From NCBI GenBank assembly GCA_013397455.1, contig VYZB01000015.1, positions 2,022,539 to 2,086,538 on the forward strand: a stretch of 64,000 nucleotides of DNA. The letters run 5' to 3'. Below are positions 48,201 to 62,894 of this stretch, piece by piece (positions within the stretch are counted from its first letter, which is position 1; each line of letters begins with the position of its first letter). The notes beneath the pieces were generated by a model, which saw only the letters and a program-made list of their open reading frames with translations, was not told the DNA's origin and ran no database searches. The DNA is from Crotophaga sulcirostris (taxonomy: Eukaryota > Chordata > Aves > Cuculiformes > Crotophagidae). The translations under genes and the position numbers were made by a program.

Positions 48201-51200
48201 TATCACAGCAAGCCACATTGTCAGCATCATTTACAAACTGAAAACAAGTAAATTAAGCACCCCACTGCAATGACTACAGCATGTTAGAGCTATTTCCAAA
48301 GCTGTAACGAAAAGATAGCACTATTTATTTGTCTCCCCAGAGAACCTCCAATCTGAAATGATTACAATCCCTATTTATCAAAACTGCACCTCAAAAATTT
48401 CAAGTGCAAAACTCATTTTTACTAGCAAAAATCTGGTAGCGGCGGCCAGCGATGAAATTGTGCCAGCAGTATGCAATATTTTATGAAGCCAGAAGAGCCA
48501 AACTCAGAAGAAAAATAAACAGGTAAGATCCATGGAAGCTAACTTTAGACTGGGGAAAGCAGGTCAGTAAACTCCATCTGGAATCTGGAGGAGAGAGATG
48601 CACTCCTCCAGCAGATGAATCAGAGCACTTACAGTTTGGCTGCTGTTCTGAATCACCCTCTATGGGTATTTTTCTTTGTTTCACAGGGAACAGGAGCCTC
48701 AGAAAACCACCTCACCTAAGTTTAAGTAAGTGCTAGTGCACTGAACAGTCTGTTCAGGTCTTTCAAAGCTGATAAATGGTATGTATAAAAACAGAACTAA
48801 GGTAATACTTCTCAAATCACTAAAATTAATGAGAAACTTCATTTTTATTTTCAAAACTATATTTAAAGGCAATGAAGGTTTAGTTCCTAAATCTCTGATG
48901 ATGCACTTAAGGATATTGTTATATTGACGTTCTCTTGAACAAACATCACCTTGAAAAAAGAAGCCTTGTGATTTAACTTCACATCAATGAACGTGTGTAT
49001 GTAGCCAAAGTGAGAGTAATGTCTGGAACAAAACACTGAGGGAAACACTCCAAATAAGTATTTCCTGTCTTTAAGAGAGTGACTATTAACTCAAGTTCTC
49101 ACACTGCTAAGAGTTTACTTGGTATTACATAATAAACAAACACAGTGAGATCCCAAAAGTTAAAAGTTAGCTATAAAAATTTATGGGTTGAAACAGAAAT
49201 CTTTAACTGATTCTGGAAATGAACTGAATAAGCCATTTTATTATGCATTTGCTTGGCATTCTGAATAGTTTTAAACTATAGCTTCATGTACAGCAGATAG
49301 ATATATTTTCCAGAGACAGAAAGGACTAACTTGGAAAAAAAAAAAAAGAATTTTGCACTGTGTTTACATGGTACAGATTTAAAGATTAATTCGTGGCCAT
49401 ACTTACCATCTGAGCGGTCCAGAGTGCCCAAAGACCCAAAACATTCTCCACAGCAGAGCAAACATTAAGTGTGGAAGTATCCAGTAAATAATTTCCATTA
49501 CTTCTTTGCTAACCAGCTGTTGCTGATTAGCTGGACTTGAATTCTGACCTATGTGTTAAAATTTTGCTCCATTACACAAACCAATTTGAAAGAAAGTTGA
49601 GTAACTTCATTGCAGACTAAAACCATAACCAGAGTGTTTCCACTGGCCTTCCTAAGTGTCAGGTATCCACACTAAAAAATATGTACATGGTGAAATAGTG
49701 AAAAGCTGAAGTCAGTGTTGCATATTTTAGAAATAAAATATTAGCACAGTATTAGGCAGAAAAATAAGGATATTAGGTGCTGCAGGGAGTTCTACACCAA
49801 TAATACTCAAGACTTGCAGTGTTCACTTGTCTGATTTTCTATTAAAACTAACGATCCCTGCTCTCAGAAGTGTACCTAATGGCAGTTCTGGAGAAGTAAG
49901 TAAAATTACTGTGTTAATTTCTCATGCTGTTACAAATACCCAGGCAAACTTGGCTTCCAGATCACATTATATTATAGTGCAATTCCCTTCTGTGCTTGTG
50001 TACTGTGGGCTCTGCATCAGTTTCCTGCACAGAAGCCAAGGTGAATGAGAAATAGTATCTGGCAGAGGAAGCTGATAGAACTGGTAGAAAAAAGACCCCT
50101 GTGGTGGAAGTCTGGAAATTAAGGTACCACTACCTCATTGATAAGATTCATGCTGAATTCCTTTAACAACACGACATTTATTTCCCAGCTTCATTAACCA
50201 CATATACTCATATGTATTTAGTCTTATTTTAAACATCTAAACCCAAGTTGCAACATCACTCTCCATCTGCCACCCAGCCCCTGTTGACCACAGGTAAATC
50301 TCTCAGGTTATTTGAAAGAAGCACACCCTGAATGCAGGGATGGAGCCTGTTACAGCAGAGAAAACGCACAGCAAAACATTCGTTTTAGTAGGTCTGTGTG
50401 TTAAGGTGTTTTTAAAATAATCATAGCAGATTTCATAGGGCTGCATGTAACAGATCTCATGGCCGGCAGGTGCTTTCTCCTCATCATTACATGGGCTTTG
50501 CCTGCCTCCAGGCCTCAGCTGCAGTTTTGTGGGAGCAGCTGTTGGCTCATTCCAGTGTGATCTCTGTTTGAAAGGTATTTTTGAACTGGAAAGCAGAATC
50601 TTGAGAAAAAAATAATGGTTTACACAGGCAAAGAAACCAGACATATTTTCAATTATTATCTATCTAGAGTCATCACCCCATTCTCACCAAAACCAACGGG
50701 ATTTTATTTCACCTGAGTAAATACCTCAATTTGAGGGTTTCATGTTAGCAGAGTTACTGTTGCTGTTCATACTTCAGCTACATACATACAAATCAAATGG
50801 ATATACCAGTGAGTACTGGAAATGGCACAGCTCAATACTTTGACTAAACAAAAAATAATTAGGAATCCTTCATTCTAGAGAACTTAGTGAATTAATTACA
50901 TTTTTCTGTTTCCTAGCTATTAATGAAGTTACAAAGTTGAAACTATTTATCACACGTCCACTAGACCAAGATGAGTTATTTGTCATCTGAATGTTGCAGT
51001 TGCTCTTTGCTGAAACAATACAGGCAGAACTGCAGAAAGAAGTGTATTTTCTTAGACTTCTGTATGTCTTATTTCTTTATAAATGTAGACTAGCATTATA
51101 CCTTCCTGAATATAAAAATCAAAGCACTTCTCTGGAACCAGTCAATAACAACCTTTTTATCATTGCAGATTATAATCAGAAGCCTCATCCTATGGAAATC

Positions 51201-54200
51201 AATGCAGAGATCTGATATTAGTGCCAAGCCCTGGCAGAGAATCAGCTGAGCCAATATGACACATGTCATTACCCTACCCTAGTCAGAGGTATGGGAATTA
51301 ATTGGGAGTGAATTCTCATTTATGAACACCTGCACCTAGATAGTTATCATCTATTACAGCCTTGAGAGAGCTTTAATTAATCTCCTCTGCACCTTAACTA
51401 TGGGCTGCAGGTTAGAGATTTTAACACTAGTTATTTTTAGAATGAAATAACACTTAAAAAAAAGCTATAGGCTTATGATAATTGAGTTGAATTTACGGGA
51501 GGTTTATGTACTATGTTATTTACTGTCAAAGCTTAGGAAGTATCCTGCAAGCAGTATTTTCCGTGGTAGAAATGGGAACTTATGATTTTAAGGAAGGCTG
51601 TTTATTTCCACTGGCTAACTGAATTCAACTAAACACTTTATGGACAGACTAAGCCTAATGTTTTCACTTCATTCACTATGAAATATGTGCTATTATACTT
51701 CCTTAAGTACTGAATAAATTGTTTTCACCCTAAGTGTTCATGTTTTGGAGTTACTGCACAACCTGTCTTTCTAAATGTCACAAGGGACCTTGAAAACATG
51801 TGGATAATTGAGGATTTGAATATCTGAAGGGCACTGTGTTGTAATGTGTCTATTCTGGATGGCATGACCTTCTTGTAGAAAACAGATTTCTGAATGTTTA
51901 TAATAACCATGCCCTAGTGCTTTTCCAAATTATTTTCTACTGCAGAATAAGTACTTTGCGAAAACTTTCTCCCAAGCAAAATAGGTTTTCTTTTTTTATT
52001 CCCTCCGCATAGTCCAAATTAGTCTGCACTGTGAGAAGACCAGTGGTTTGTCTTGGATATTTTCCTATCTTCAGCACACAGACGGAAGCCTCCAGGGTAA
52101 GCATGAAAAACTCCAATGTGAACAATGATGGAGAAAAGTTCCCCTGAAGGAAAGTTCATTCTAAAATAGCTGGTCAGTCTCCCAAAACTTTTGGACACTT
52201 CCCTGACTGCACTCTTTCTGAAATCTGGGAAATTCACCAAAGTCTCACAACAGTGACTTGCGTATGTAGGACTAGACATTTTTATGGATGTGACAGCCCC
52301 TGTAAAATTGCTAATAATTTATGAACCAATTGACTGTGACAGATTACTTACAAAAAAGTTTAAATTAACCCAGGCATAACCCAATCTCTTTCAAATGTCC
52401 CTCTGCTCCTCAGAGTGCCAATCTTTACCTGCCATTTGTATTCTAAAAGAAACTTCTCTGCCTATGTGTCAATGTGTCTGTCAAAATCAGTTCAAATTAA
52501 TTTTTCTGTGAAGATTTTTCTGGTGTACAGAGACACTGCAGATTCTACATTCTTTATAGGCCCTGTATACTGCTTCACAACAGAAAACATTGTCAGTACC
52601 TCTCTCTCCCAACCTCTGGACACTTAGTCTGTTTTCTAGATAGAAAACTGCTGACTTAGGATATCTGTTTTTAATATAATGACTCAGATGGAAGCAATGA
52701 AAACCAGCCAAGAAAAGAGCAAGACTGATGTGATCTGTGTGTCATACAGTAGAGGTGGGAGATAATTTTAAGTTCCTTAGCAGAGCAACCTATTTTGTGC
52801 CAGGCTTTATACAGTTTCTGAACACCTTCAAAACAAAATTATATTTACCAGAATCTAATGATTACTTGGTTTATTGATGTTTTTGCTCAATAACCATCAA
52901 TAATAATTGTTGATATATTGTCTTTATAAAAGACACTAAGAAATTAGTTAAAATCTCCCACGAAATATTTTGGTCTCACGACTACCCAAATACATTCAAT
53001 TCATAATGTACAACTACATTTTTCAATTACATTGGACCATAATAAGGAGAGAGAAGTATTTGTTCTTTAACATGGGAATGCAGTTGAGCTAGGTCAGCCA
53101 CAGTACATTTTCTAGCTCCATTTACCTCCGGTTTGAAAAAAATGCCGATTAAAAAAGTAGATGATTTATAGTCCTCTCCAGCCACTGGTTATTACCCCTT
53201 ACATCTTCCAGCTATAGACAAATGAAGCATGGAATGTCCAGCATTGACAATATAATATAGTAAAGAAAATCTGTTAAATCATACATATATTGTAGTTAAC
53301 TATAATTTAGAATATAAATCTTTGTGACAGATGATTGTGACATCATGCTCCCCTGAGTTTCATTGCAAGGAACTGGAGCTTAAAGATAATGAAATGCTTT
53401 ATGTCCCAGTAGCCTTTTTAAGGTCAACTGGGGAAAGTACTGGTACTACTGCTGTGAGAGGACACTATAAGTAATTTCCTGCTGCCTCAGCACCCAGTGT
53501 TAGCCTGATTTTTCTCCTACTCAGGAGATTCACAGAAGACTGACTGTCTGATCTTTTAACTTCCCCATATTTTCTCTCCTTCATTCTTTCTGACTGGAAG
53601 AATCTAAGTTGCAATTAGTTCAGTGTTTGAGAGCTTTGGGATATGTTACTTTCTCTCCCTTTGATTGTAATATGGTAAATTCATTACATTTGTGCTGCTG
53701 CACAACGAGTACTCAAATTGCGATGTCAATGTTAACTTTTATCATCAATTAACATTCCAGGGTACAGATGTACTTTGACTAGTAAGAGAGAAAAAAAAAA
53801 GAAGAGAAATAACATAAAATTCCATATTGTTTTTCAGATGAATGGAGCTAGGTAGAAAGTGCATGTGTATTTGTTACCTGTTGGGGAACTGCCTCTGTAT
53901 ACCCTGTACTTAATTTAAATAATTGCAGAAGACATCTAAAGAATGAGAGTACATCTAATGAATCAGAATTTATTTATGACTGTCATAGACTTTGCTCTTT
54001 GTCAATTTATCACCAATTTGTGATTTTACAGGACCTCTTTAAAATTAGACTTTCCCATTACAGCATGAATATAATTCTGATCAAGATTAAATATTAAAAA
54101 ATATTTCAGACTTATAATGGAAAATATAGTGAAATACAATTTCAAGATTGCTTACACCAATTTAATACTACAAACATAAACAGACTATTAATGCTTGACA

Positions 54201-57200
54201 ATGAAAAGATAAAAGTCAGAGCAAGCGAGAGAACGAGAAATGCAGCTTTCCTCTATCAGAAAAAGCAGCTCATTCAAAAACATGAGACATCCAGAAATCA
54301 TGGCAGTATTTTTCCTTGTGAAAAACAAAGCAAAAAATAATATTTTCAGCCTACTAAAAATAGGTTCTCATTCTGCTGCTTTAAAAGTATGTCTGTTTAA
54401 GAATTGCCAGTGTCAATGCTGCAATGGAATGCTTTTATTTTGTTGAAATGTTCTGACAGCTCTGACACAAAATATTTGGATGACTTCTCCTTGAGAAGCA
54501 AATGTGAGTATCTGAGAGTGCAGAGACATAAGAAATTGCTGTGAGGGAGTGACTGTGTCTCTAACCCTATTCAAGTCATCTTTGCCTGTAAGAAATGTTG
54601 TCATGCAGGAGAGTGAAGTCCATAATGTTAACCATAAATTGACAGAAGGACAATTACTATGGAATAACTGATTACATTAAAAAATGGTCCTTTTTTAATT
54701 TACCTCCTGTATATCAACTAAAATAGCAGGAGAGATAACCATCAAATTTCAAGGCCTTGTGCAAGTAACAAGCATATTTTGAATTTTATTCTTCCATAAA
54801 ACTGATCTCAGCCAAGAGTAGCACAGTGAAAGCCAACAGATTTGCACTAGTGCAAGACTGAGGTAAATGAGAAAGGAGACACGGAAATCCATTCACATTC
54901 ACAAAACATCATATAGCCATATTGATAATAGGGCAAATTAGCAGGAAACAATTTGTTCATTACACACTGTTTTTCAATATGTTGAGAACAAAACATTTTC
55001 CCCTGACATCACTTGTTCTTCCAGATGCTCATCATTACTGAAAAATCATCCTAAATTTTTGTTATATCAGCTTTTGACAGTCTAATGCAAACACAGTGGA
55101 AAGAGCTATATGTGCCTAGATGGTTCATAGGTGCTCAGACATGAGTGCACATGTTCTGTAACATCCTTCTTTCCCCGGGAGGGAAAGATTTTATGTACCC
55201 TATATGGTTTATTTTGTTACACTGTTATTTACCACTTTCTTATCTAAAGAAACCAAAAGTGAATGCTTTTGCAGTTGGATGGGAAATGTTTCTGAATACT
55301 AATCCTCTTGCAAGGAATCAGCAGTAACAATCTGTTTCCCTGAGATCTGAAGGCTGGCAAACCAACTGACCCCAACACTCTTGAAATGAGCATTTCTGCC
55401 TTCTCTCCCATTAGGCTTAGTACAAAAATGTGCCAGTCTTTTTGCGGATTGAGGTAATTGGTTTCAGCAGTAGGTAGTCAAGGGAAGACAAGACTTTGAA
55501 TAAAACCCATATACCTCTGCAGCACTGGATAGAAAGAAACCAGTGGAAATCAATATAAATGCTCTTGACTGCGACCCAAATTTTGCAAGGTGATAAATTA
55601 AATGCGTCAGCATTTAATCCTATTATAATCAGTGAGTTCAAGCATATGCCTGAACATACACACATGCCAAAAGCTCTTATGAAAGGAAGCCAAGAATATT
55701 AAGGTCAAATTGGAAACCCTGAAACCAAAATCTCGGGTTTTTCTTCTACTTATAATGGTATAAAGCTATCATCCTCTGGGTTATCATCCTGGTTCTCTGA
55801 ATCTCTCTATAACTGTAAGTAACGTGCATCTGTCTTCTGAAGAAAACCTCTGAATCGCATTTCACAAGAAGGGCCACCCAAACACTCAAATATCTGAGAG
55901 AAAAGTCCATGGGTTACTGTAGTACGTGTATGCAAATTTCTAACCTACTGCATTACAGTGAACTGTGCAGATGCCCAAAGACCTCTGAATCAGCCAGCAG
56001 CAGAAAGTCTAAACTGATTAAACTTTTACAGCAGATTTATGTGATTAACTGAGATAAAGGTTTTAGTTATATTATTGAAAATTATCCTATTAAATTGTAT
56101 ATTTATAATTAAACATGTGCTTTATTAAATCCACTTAAATGGTAAATGACTTCTTAAACAGGGATAAAAGAAACCTAGAAAGTGCAATTGTCTCTCCAGT
56201 CAGTCCTGAGACCAGCCTTGCCAACTGCTCATGATTTGGAAGAAGTCAGAAGAATTTCCAAAGCATATAAATATAAAATAAACTGCTGCTAGTTCAGAGA
56301 CCTGAGAGCAGAAGGAAAGTATTAGACTTTAATAAGCTCCCTTTCAGAACTTCTGCTCCTGCAAGTTTTGGTTGGTTTTGAAGCAGAATAATGAGAACTG
56401 AGGATTCTTGATATTTTCAGTCACTTCAATAAAGTCTATAAAGACACCAGAAGATTTTTTTTCATATTTTGTTGCATCCTCTTATTAACATAAATCCACA
56501 AGCAAACAGAATTAAAAATTATGTATATTGTAAACTCAGACAATCAGAAGTTAGGGTAAGCCAAAGGTATATATAAAATGTAGAAACAACATTAATTTGA
56601 CTTCAACTTGTGCACAGCTTGCTTTGTGAATGGGTTCAAGTCACTTGGGAATAAAAACAGGTAATCCTGCAGCTGATGTCCATAATACCATAACATCTAG
56701 GTGCAATGGGGGCAGGAATAAGGAAGGAAGCTGTGGCTCATTGCATGGGCCAAAGATATACACTCAATAACAAGGCTGAATCTTTTCCCTTTGCTACAAC
56801 TCATCTTACACCTCCGAGAAGTTTTTAGTACAGGCTGATCTACAAGGGCTAGTGGTTTGGTTTAGCAGGTGATAGCTCTGCTAAATTGAAACAGAATTTC
56901 CCAGGACAAAGAAAAGCCTTTTTTTATCCTTTCTGCAAAATTTCAAAGCCTTGCTGTAAACGATGGAGATGTTAGATCTTCTCAGGAAGAAGAATAAAAA
57001 AGGTCATCTATATCTGCTGCACAGAAAAAAATGAAGAAAATTGAAGGGTTTTGCTTTTGTCAGTAAAGTAGAGATTTTGAGAATGATTTCAAGGCTTTTT
57101 ACTTAATCGGTTACATTTAGCAAAGGATCAAGCACAAATAGTGGCTCATGGATGTTCTTCCAACTTTCATTACTTGCTTTATCTGCTTATCACATAGTTT

Positions 57201-57310
57201 TACCTGCTTCCAGATCACGCAGCTTCTTATCTTTCCATACGTTATCATTATGTCCTTTGGGCACTGACAATTCCCTGACTGAACCAGTCAACATATGAAA
57301 ATTCCCCACA
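45277..57310. other. Unannotated AT-rich DNA (about 12 kb)
   Basis: The longest repeat-free stretch of the window. No exon, RNA gene or transposon could be recognised. All open frames are below 115 codons and none has a known motif. A minus-strand consensus donor at 49406 follows a short hydrophobic open start. This is intergenic or deep intronic sequence. Confidence 0.55.
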
Positions 57311-57376
57311 AACGTGTATGTACATATAAGTAAATATATGTATGCACATTAAATGTATATGCATACATACATATGC
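57311..57376. repeat. Degenerate (TATG/CATA) microsatellite
   Basis: Alternating purine and pyrimidine words such as gtatgtacatataagtaaat and gcatacatacatatgcatt. Confidence 0.8.
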
Positions 57377-58342
57377 ATTAACACCATGAATAGTTCTATT
57401 CATTTTCTTTTCTAGTCCAGCAGAAAATACAACATTGATCTGTAAAATTCTGAAGACTTAATTTGTAAATAATTTTTTAATTTATTTGTGTTTAGCACTT
57501 AGGAACGTATCAAAAATTCCTTATACTTATCAATTTGACATACTTTTGCTAGGTTTAATGCTCTCACTTTACTAATATGGCAGAACATAGCAACTGCCTG
57601 CTGTGTGTGACACTTTGCAAGGTTTAATCCGTAAAACTTTGTGATTGCACTAACTTTTCTCATGGTTTATGGCTTGAAAAGCTCTTAAGAAGGAAGGATG
57701 CACTGGATGAATTCCCAAGAGTATGTCCACAGGGTACACAACGGGATACCCATCGTCAGCGCTCAGCATACAGGTTCCAGTAAGTACCCTGTGGAGGCAG
57801 TAGGATTAGTTCAGGGAGAAGCTGAACTCTACAAGTGTCACAACACCGAGCCCATCAGCTTCTGCCTGCTAGGGCTTTCAGGAGGACTGATGAGGAAGGA
57901 TGCAGTGTTGCTCTTAAGGGCGAGACTAGGGATTCCTACATTGCACTCTCCAAGTGCCACAAGAGCTTTTGAGGAGTTTCACTTTTCAGACAGGTTTAGA
58001 AATAATGCCTGGCTTGTCTTTTTAGTTACACCAGTAATCTTAAAGGGCCTATGCATGGCCTTTGCCAGCTGAAGAATTTCTCTATACACAGAATTTTGCG
58101 TTGATAGATGGGCTGGGCCTGTATTTACATGTTTTGCTGGCAAGCCTACATCGGGTAGGCATTACAGAAGTCCACACAACCAAAGTCCCAAAAAGATAGA
58201 TAGAAGAAAAAATGTCTTGTAAGCAAAAGTTGCAAGCAAGACATTACTTTGCCTTACACAATTATTCCAGGGCACTATCTATTTTTCCTAGGAGAATTGC
58301 TCTAAACTATAGAGAAGTAACATATTGACCACCAGTGGTTCT
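57377..58342. other. Unannotated DNA with a 124-codon ATG-started open frame
   Basis: The plus-strand frame 57698-58072 starts at ATG after a purine-rich aaggaagg context. It is one of the longest in the window outside repeats. Its peptide shows no domain I recognise. It may be chance or part of an unknown repeat. Confidence 0.4.
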
Positions 58343-58373
58343 TTTCCAACCAACGTTTGAATCATTCTGTGAT
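58343..58373 (+). repeat. CR1 LINE 3'-terminal remnant
   Basis: cttttccaacc, then tttgaatcattctgtgata, matches only the last 30-35 bp of a CR1. The preceding 80 bp may be diverged CR1 but cannot be aligned by eye. Confidence 0.6.
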
Positions 58374-61300
58374 AATATAAACTACATCTCTACTAGGATG
58401 TGTCAACACCAGCAAGCTCTCAGGTGCAGAGAAATAAAGATCACTTAGGAAAAACAAACAAACAAACAGAGCTCTACTTTCCTAGCTCTTTCGCTTGTGA
58501 AAAGAACCACTGTCATTAAAGAGCTCTTTATATTCAGAACTCCCACCTAGAAAGAAAGTTACAACAACTGAAATAACTGAAGAAAGAAGATCATCAAACC
58601 TACATTCTTATTACAAGGCAAGGCCAATGGTACCCTTCCTGTTTCTAACAAACCTCTGCCTGCATTGTTCTTCATGTTTCCTGTGATGGTGTTCTGTTGT
58701 TTTTGTAACCCACTTACTGCCAGGACTTTACAGTATCCCTTGTTAGAAAGCTTTCCTAATATCTAACGAAAGATATGTTACTAAAATCCATTACTTCTCA
58801 GCCTAACGACAGTGGAGAGGATGAGTAGCATTTTCCCCCTTTAGAGTAGTTTTGGAACACTGACTTTATCAGATCTGTCATCAATTGCAACTTATCAAAA
58901 TATGTTATTAAATTTACATTGTTGCATTTGTAGAAAAAAATGAAATCACGTATATGTGCAGCCCAGAGCTCGCTATTTAAAGCAGTGAAAATCAGTGCTG
59001 CCATAACTAGTGATTTGCAAATTGTAATCCATGAGCAATGGAAAATCCGTGGATATTCAGTCAAAAGCATCTAGAAAAGGAAACCTTCTGTAGGCTAAAT
59101 GCACACAAAGGGAGCAGTGCCTAAGCCCAAGAACTGAAAAATTTCTAAAAATCAGAAAGCATGGGGAACCACTCATGTTCTGTTATTCATGCTCAAATTA
59201 GGTCATTTACATCAAGTTTGGATGTGCTTACTGAAAATCAAAGGAATAGAACATGACTGAAGACATACAAGAATATTCTTCAGCCTAAAGGAAGAAATCA
59301 GTATCATTCTTTGCTGGTTAAGGTTTGTTTTCTGTCATTTTAACCTGTATACAGAGACTGACCTAGGGGTAAATTCAGCCAGCTGTGTTTTGGACTGAAA
59401 GAGAGATTCTGAAACAGGAAACTATAGTACATGAGTAGAATGAAAAAAAAGAAAAACATTGGAGGCTAAGAGAAAATATGAAGTCTTAAAAGCTTCTTAA
59501 AGGAGGAAAGAAGGTTTAAAATAAGAAATAAATTATTATTAGAAATAAAGATCCAGAAAGATCAAAGACATTCAGTTCAAGGAAAACCTTCCTACATTAA
59601 CATGGTAAGAATTATGGCTGTTTAGGAAATAACTTCAAAAACACTTATGGCTGTTTCAAACAAAAGTCAACAATACAATTGAATTTTTATAGATCGTACA
59701 TAGTAAGCAGATTATTAGAACCTGGAGAAAATATTTTTTTAACACGGGAAATATTCTAAAAATCACAGAATTGAAAATTTAATAGAAATTATTTCAGGTT
59801 CTGATAAAAGCAATGATTTATAAAGGACTGACTGAAAAGTCAGTTTTGCTAAAAATTAAAATCAGTTGTAAACCAGAGGAAGCTATTTTTTAATATCAGA
59901 AATACTTTCTATAACTGCATACTGCAATATTCTCTGTATCTGTCTATCATAAAGCATTTCTTAAGCTTCACTGTCTTTTTTTCAGACATCTTGTAGTTAG
60001 TGTAAAGTATACTGTAGTTAAAAGTCAGAATGTTACTAAAGTGAATAAGAAAAATAATGGAACTGTATAATGTGGTAAGATATCCACAGAATTTATAACT
60101 AGAATCCTACAAAAACTGAATTCTATAAAAAGATCATCCTCTCATTAGATATGATACATTGGGTGTTTGAAGAAAAGGTATGGGATACAGGAAAGCTGCT
60201 TAGCTCAGGGAGAAAGGCAGAAACAGAGTCAGAGAGGGAAGCAGGGAAGGAATTCCTAAGGTTTTATATCAAGATGGAAAATTTTATTTCTTTCCTAAAT
60301 ACTCAAAACCAAAACTGAAACTTAACCCACTGAAATCAGTAGGACTTGACTTCTTTGGTAATCAGATCAGAATCATGTTGACATGCACTGAAAACATATT
60401 CTAATGAATCAAAGAGAAGATAAAGCACATTTTAAAGATTCTGCATTATTTTGCGAAAAAACTAATTGTCATTCTTGTTTATCCAACCCTAGTAGAGGCA
60501 ATGTTGGTCAGATGGTGACACTACATTTTTAAACAAACTAATAACTTCAAGACAGGACATGAACAAAAACTCTTGAAGGGGTCTGAAATTTAGAAATAAT
60601 TATTTATTCTATCTTCTACTACTCCATGAAAATATAGTTTCTTTTTCTGCTAAGCTCTGTAAGAGGAAATATTTGCTATTCTTGCAGTTAAGCAGCTAGA
60701 ATCACTGGAAGTCTCCTCCCCGGTGCCAAAATCTCAGGAAATTAGTATAATATATTCAAGGGGTTGGTACAAGCATATAGAGAAATTTAAAGTAGAGTTG
60801 TCAAACCAAGCTAAAGCTGCTTAAGCTGTGCTATAGCCAGAGTAAAAATGCAAATCTCTTTTGAAACGAAATATCGTGGTTACTGTTTGTTACCAAAAGG
60901 CTCATAGGAAAAGCATTACATTTTCTATGCAATGTTTCTGTCTGCTAGTTTGATAAGCACTCCTCATCTATTGCTGTGATAGAACTTGTAAGTGTTAGAA
61001 ATTGCTTTCCATGAGACACTTGCCTTGCTTGGATTCTCAGCTCAGGGTACTCTGAGACCACAGGGGCAGGACTGTTCCTGGACGAGACTGGGCGGACATA
61101 CCATAAGTTATCATCCTCTGTGCTCCCACAGGAGCCCAGTACAAGGCCAGAGTGGGGCCAACCTAAAGGAGAAGCCCTGTGACCCCACAATGTTGTCACC
61201 AGAGGTACAACCACAGCTGTTTCCCTGGCACCTCTACTCCTCCAAAGCTGCACGGCTCACTCATATAGACAACAGCCTTACCTTGCTCAATGTGTCACAC

Positions 61301-62290
61301 TTTTTCTTTGCTTAAGACTGAGTAAATTTTTTACATTAAATTATGGAAATGTGTAAATCTGTGTATTCAAGCACACCTTAGTGCAGTTTTTCCTCTTTGG
61401 GTTGCATTTGTGAGACAATGAAGAGGAGTCCACCTGAATTCACTTCTTTGAGCGTCCTCTAAGTAGGCATGAAATCTGGGTCTACTGAAATACATTTCAT
61501 GACAAGAAGTACAAAGAAAACTCCTCATATCTGAGGATCCTATTAGTACTATACAAAGAGTACTTCAAATCCTGGGTACTTCAGTACTCAATTCAAGGAA
61601 ACCTCTTGAGAGAGGATATAGCCTTCACAATGACAAAATGCAGACTGAGGACATCTTTAGCTTTCTGAAAAAAGTTTCTGGGACGCAACGTAATTTTCTA
61701 GAACACAAACCTCTGTTTATAGAATAAGTTGTAAAAAGACAATTACTGTAATTACTTGATTTTTCTTTTCCCCCATGATTCTCTTCCCATTTCCTTGGGT
61801 TAAATCTTTGCATAATGAGGATAATCTGATTATATCCAATGAAAGCATAGAATTACTGCTGAACATATTTGTTCAAACCTCAGCTTAAGAAGACTTTGCT
61901 TGATAAGGGGGAGAGGGAGGACCAAAGGGGCCATGATCTAAGGAAGGTAGGGGTGTCTAAAATGTATTTTTCTGTGGTTTTGTACATGCATATTACAGGC
62001 ATTTCTGTGGATGAAGTGAGGTGAGCTAAATGACTGAATCAAATCTGCTCCTGAAGCCAACTCTGAGTTTACATTCATCTCAGCCTTACTAGTGAGAAGT
62101 CTTTTATCAAAAAAAAAGCACTTTGTTAATCTCATTTTCATGTGGTAGATCTCCAGAAAAAAAAACAAAAACGAAAAAAGAAATAAGAATCACGTTTTGT
62201 GCATGAGAATTATTTCAGCTTCCCCTATTACGTTGTATTTTCAGTCTTCAGTCATGTTCTTTTCTTTTGAAGTATAGCATGACTTTCACT
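58374..62290. other. Unannotated AT-rich DNA
   Basis: No gene recognised. There is a small (AAAC)n microsatellite at 58452-58469. The GC-richer part at about 61010-61310 carries open frames of 102 and 107 codons on opposite strands without known motifs. Confidence 0.55.
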
Positions 62291-62326
62291 CTGTGTGAAT
62301 ATTATTTAAATATTATATTCACACAG
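62291..62326. repeat. Perfect 12-bp inverted repeat with AT loop
   Basis: ctgtgtgaatat (62291-62302) and its exact reverse complement atattcacacag (62315-62326) flank tatttaaatatt, which is itself largely self-complementary. Confidence 0.95.
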
Positions 62327-62894
62327 GAGAAGGATAAGTGAGTCAGCAAGAAGAAAAAATTGTTTTAATGAAGAAATTCAAATAAACTCCCCCATATTTT
62401 ATATTAGGTAATAATTTAAAAGTTGTACCATTTTCAGCTGTGAACCTGAGATTTTGTTAGTGTATCAGAATTCTGATCATGAGTTTTGAAAATTACGTTT
62501 TCTTTCTATTTTGAAACAGAAGACATTCAAATGTTTGGAGTTTTCCACTTCACTGAGGACTCGCCATGTGTCTGGTTCTCCATGTGTCTTGTGAAGGTGC
62601 TAAATCAAAATGTAAACAAAATAATACAACATCTTACAGCCTCAACTTTACAGTCTTGTCCCCATAAAGGACTACTTTAATAGACAAATTAACTGCTTAC
62701 ATTTAGAATAATAATCACTACAAATAGCATTAATTGCTGAAATACCATCTTATGTAAAAGCTAAAAGAGTAAAGAAAAACTGCCACGGATTTCACAAAAT
62801 ATATTGTGTTTGAATCTTAAATATTCTGAGGCCATTTTATATCACTTGCATAACACAGGGGGGGGATTTAAATTGTCAAACAAAAAAAAAATTA
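62327..62894. other. Unannotated AT-rich DNA between two inverted repeats
   Basis: No gene or known repeat recognised. A G8 run (62867-62874 region) and an A10 run occur near its right end. Confidence 0.55.

Noticed and set aside
60945..61315. Overlapping 102- and 107-codon frames on opposite strands
   Set aside because: GC-richer stretch with low stop density on both strands; no motif and no splice support.
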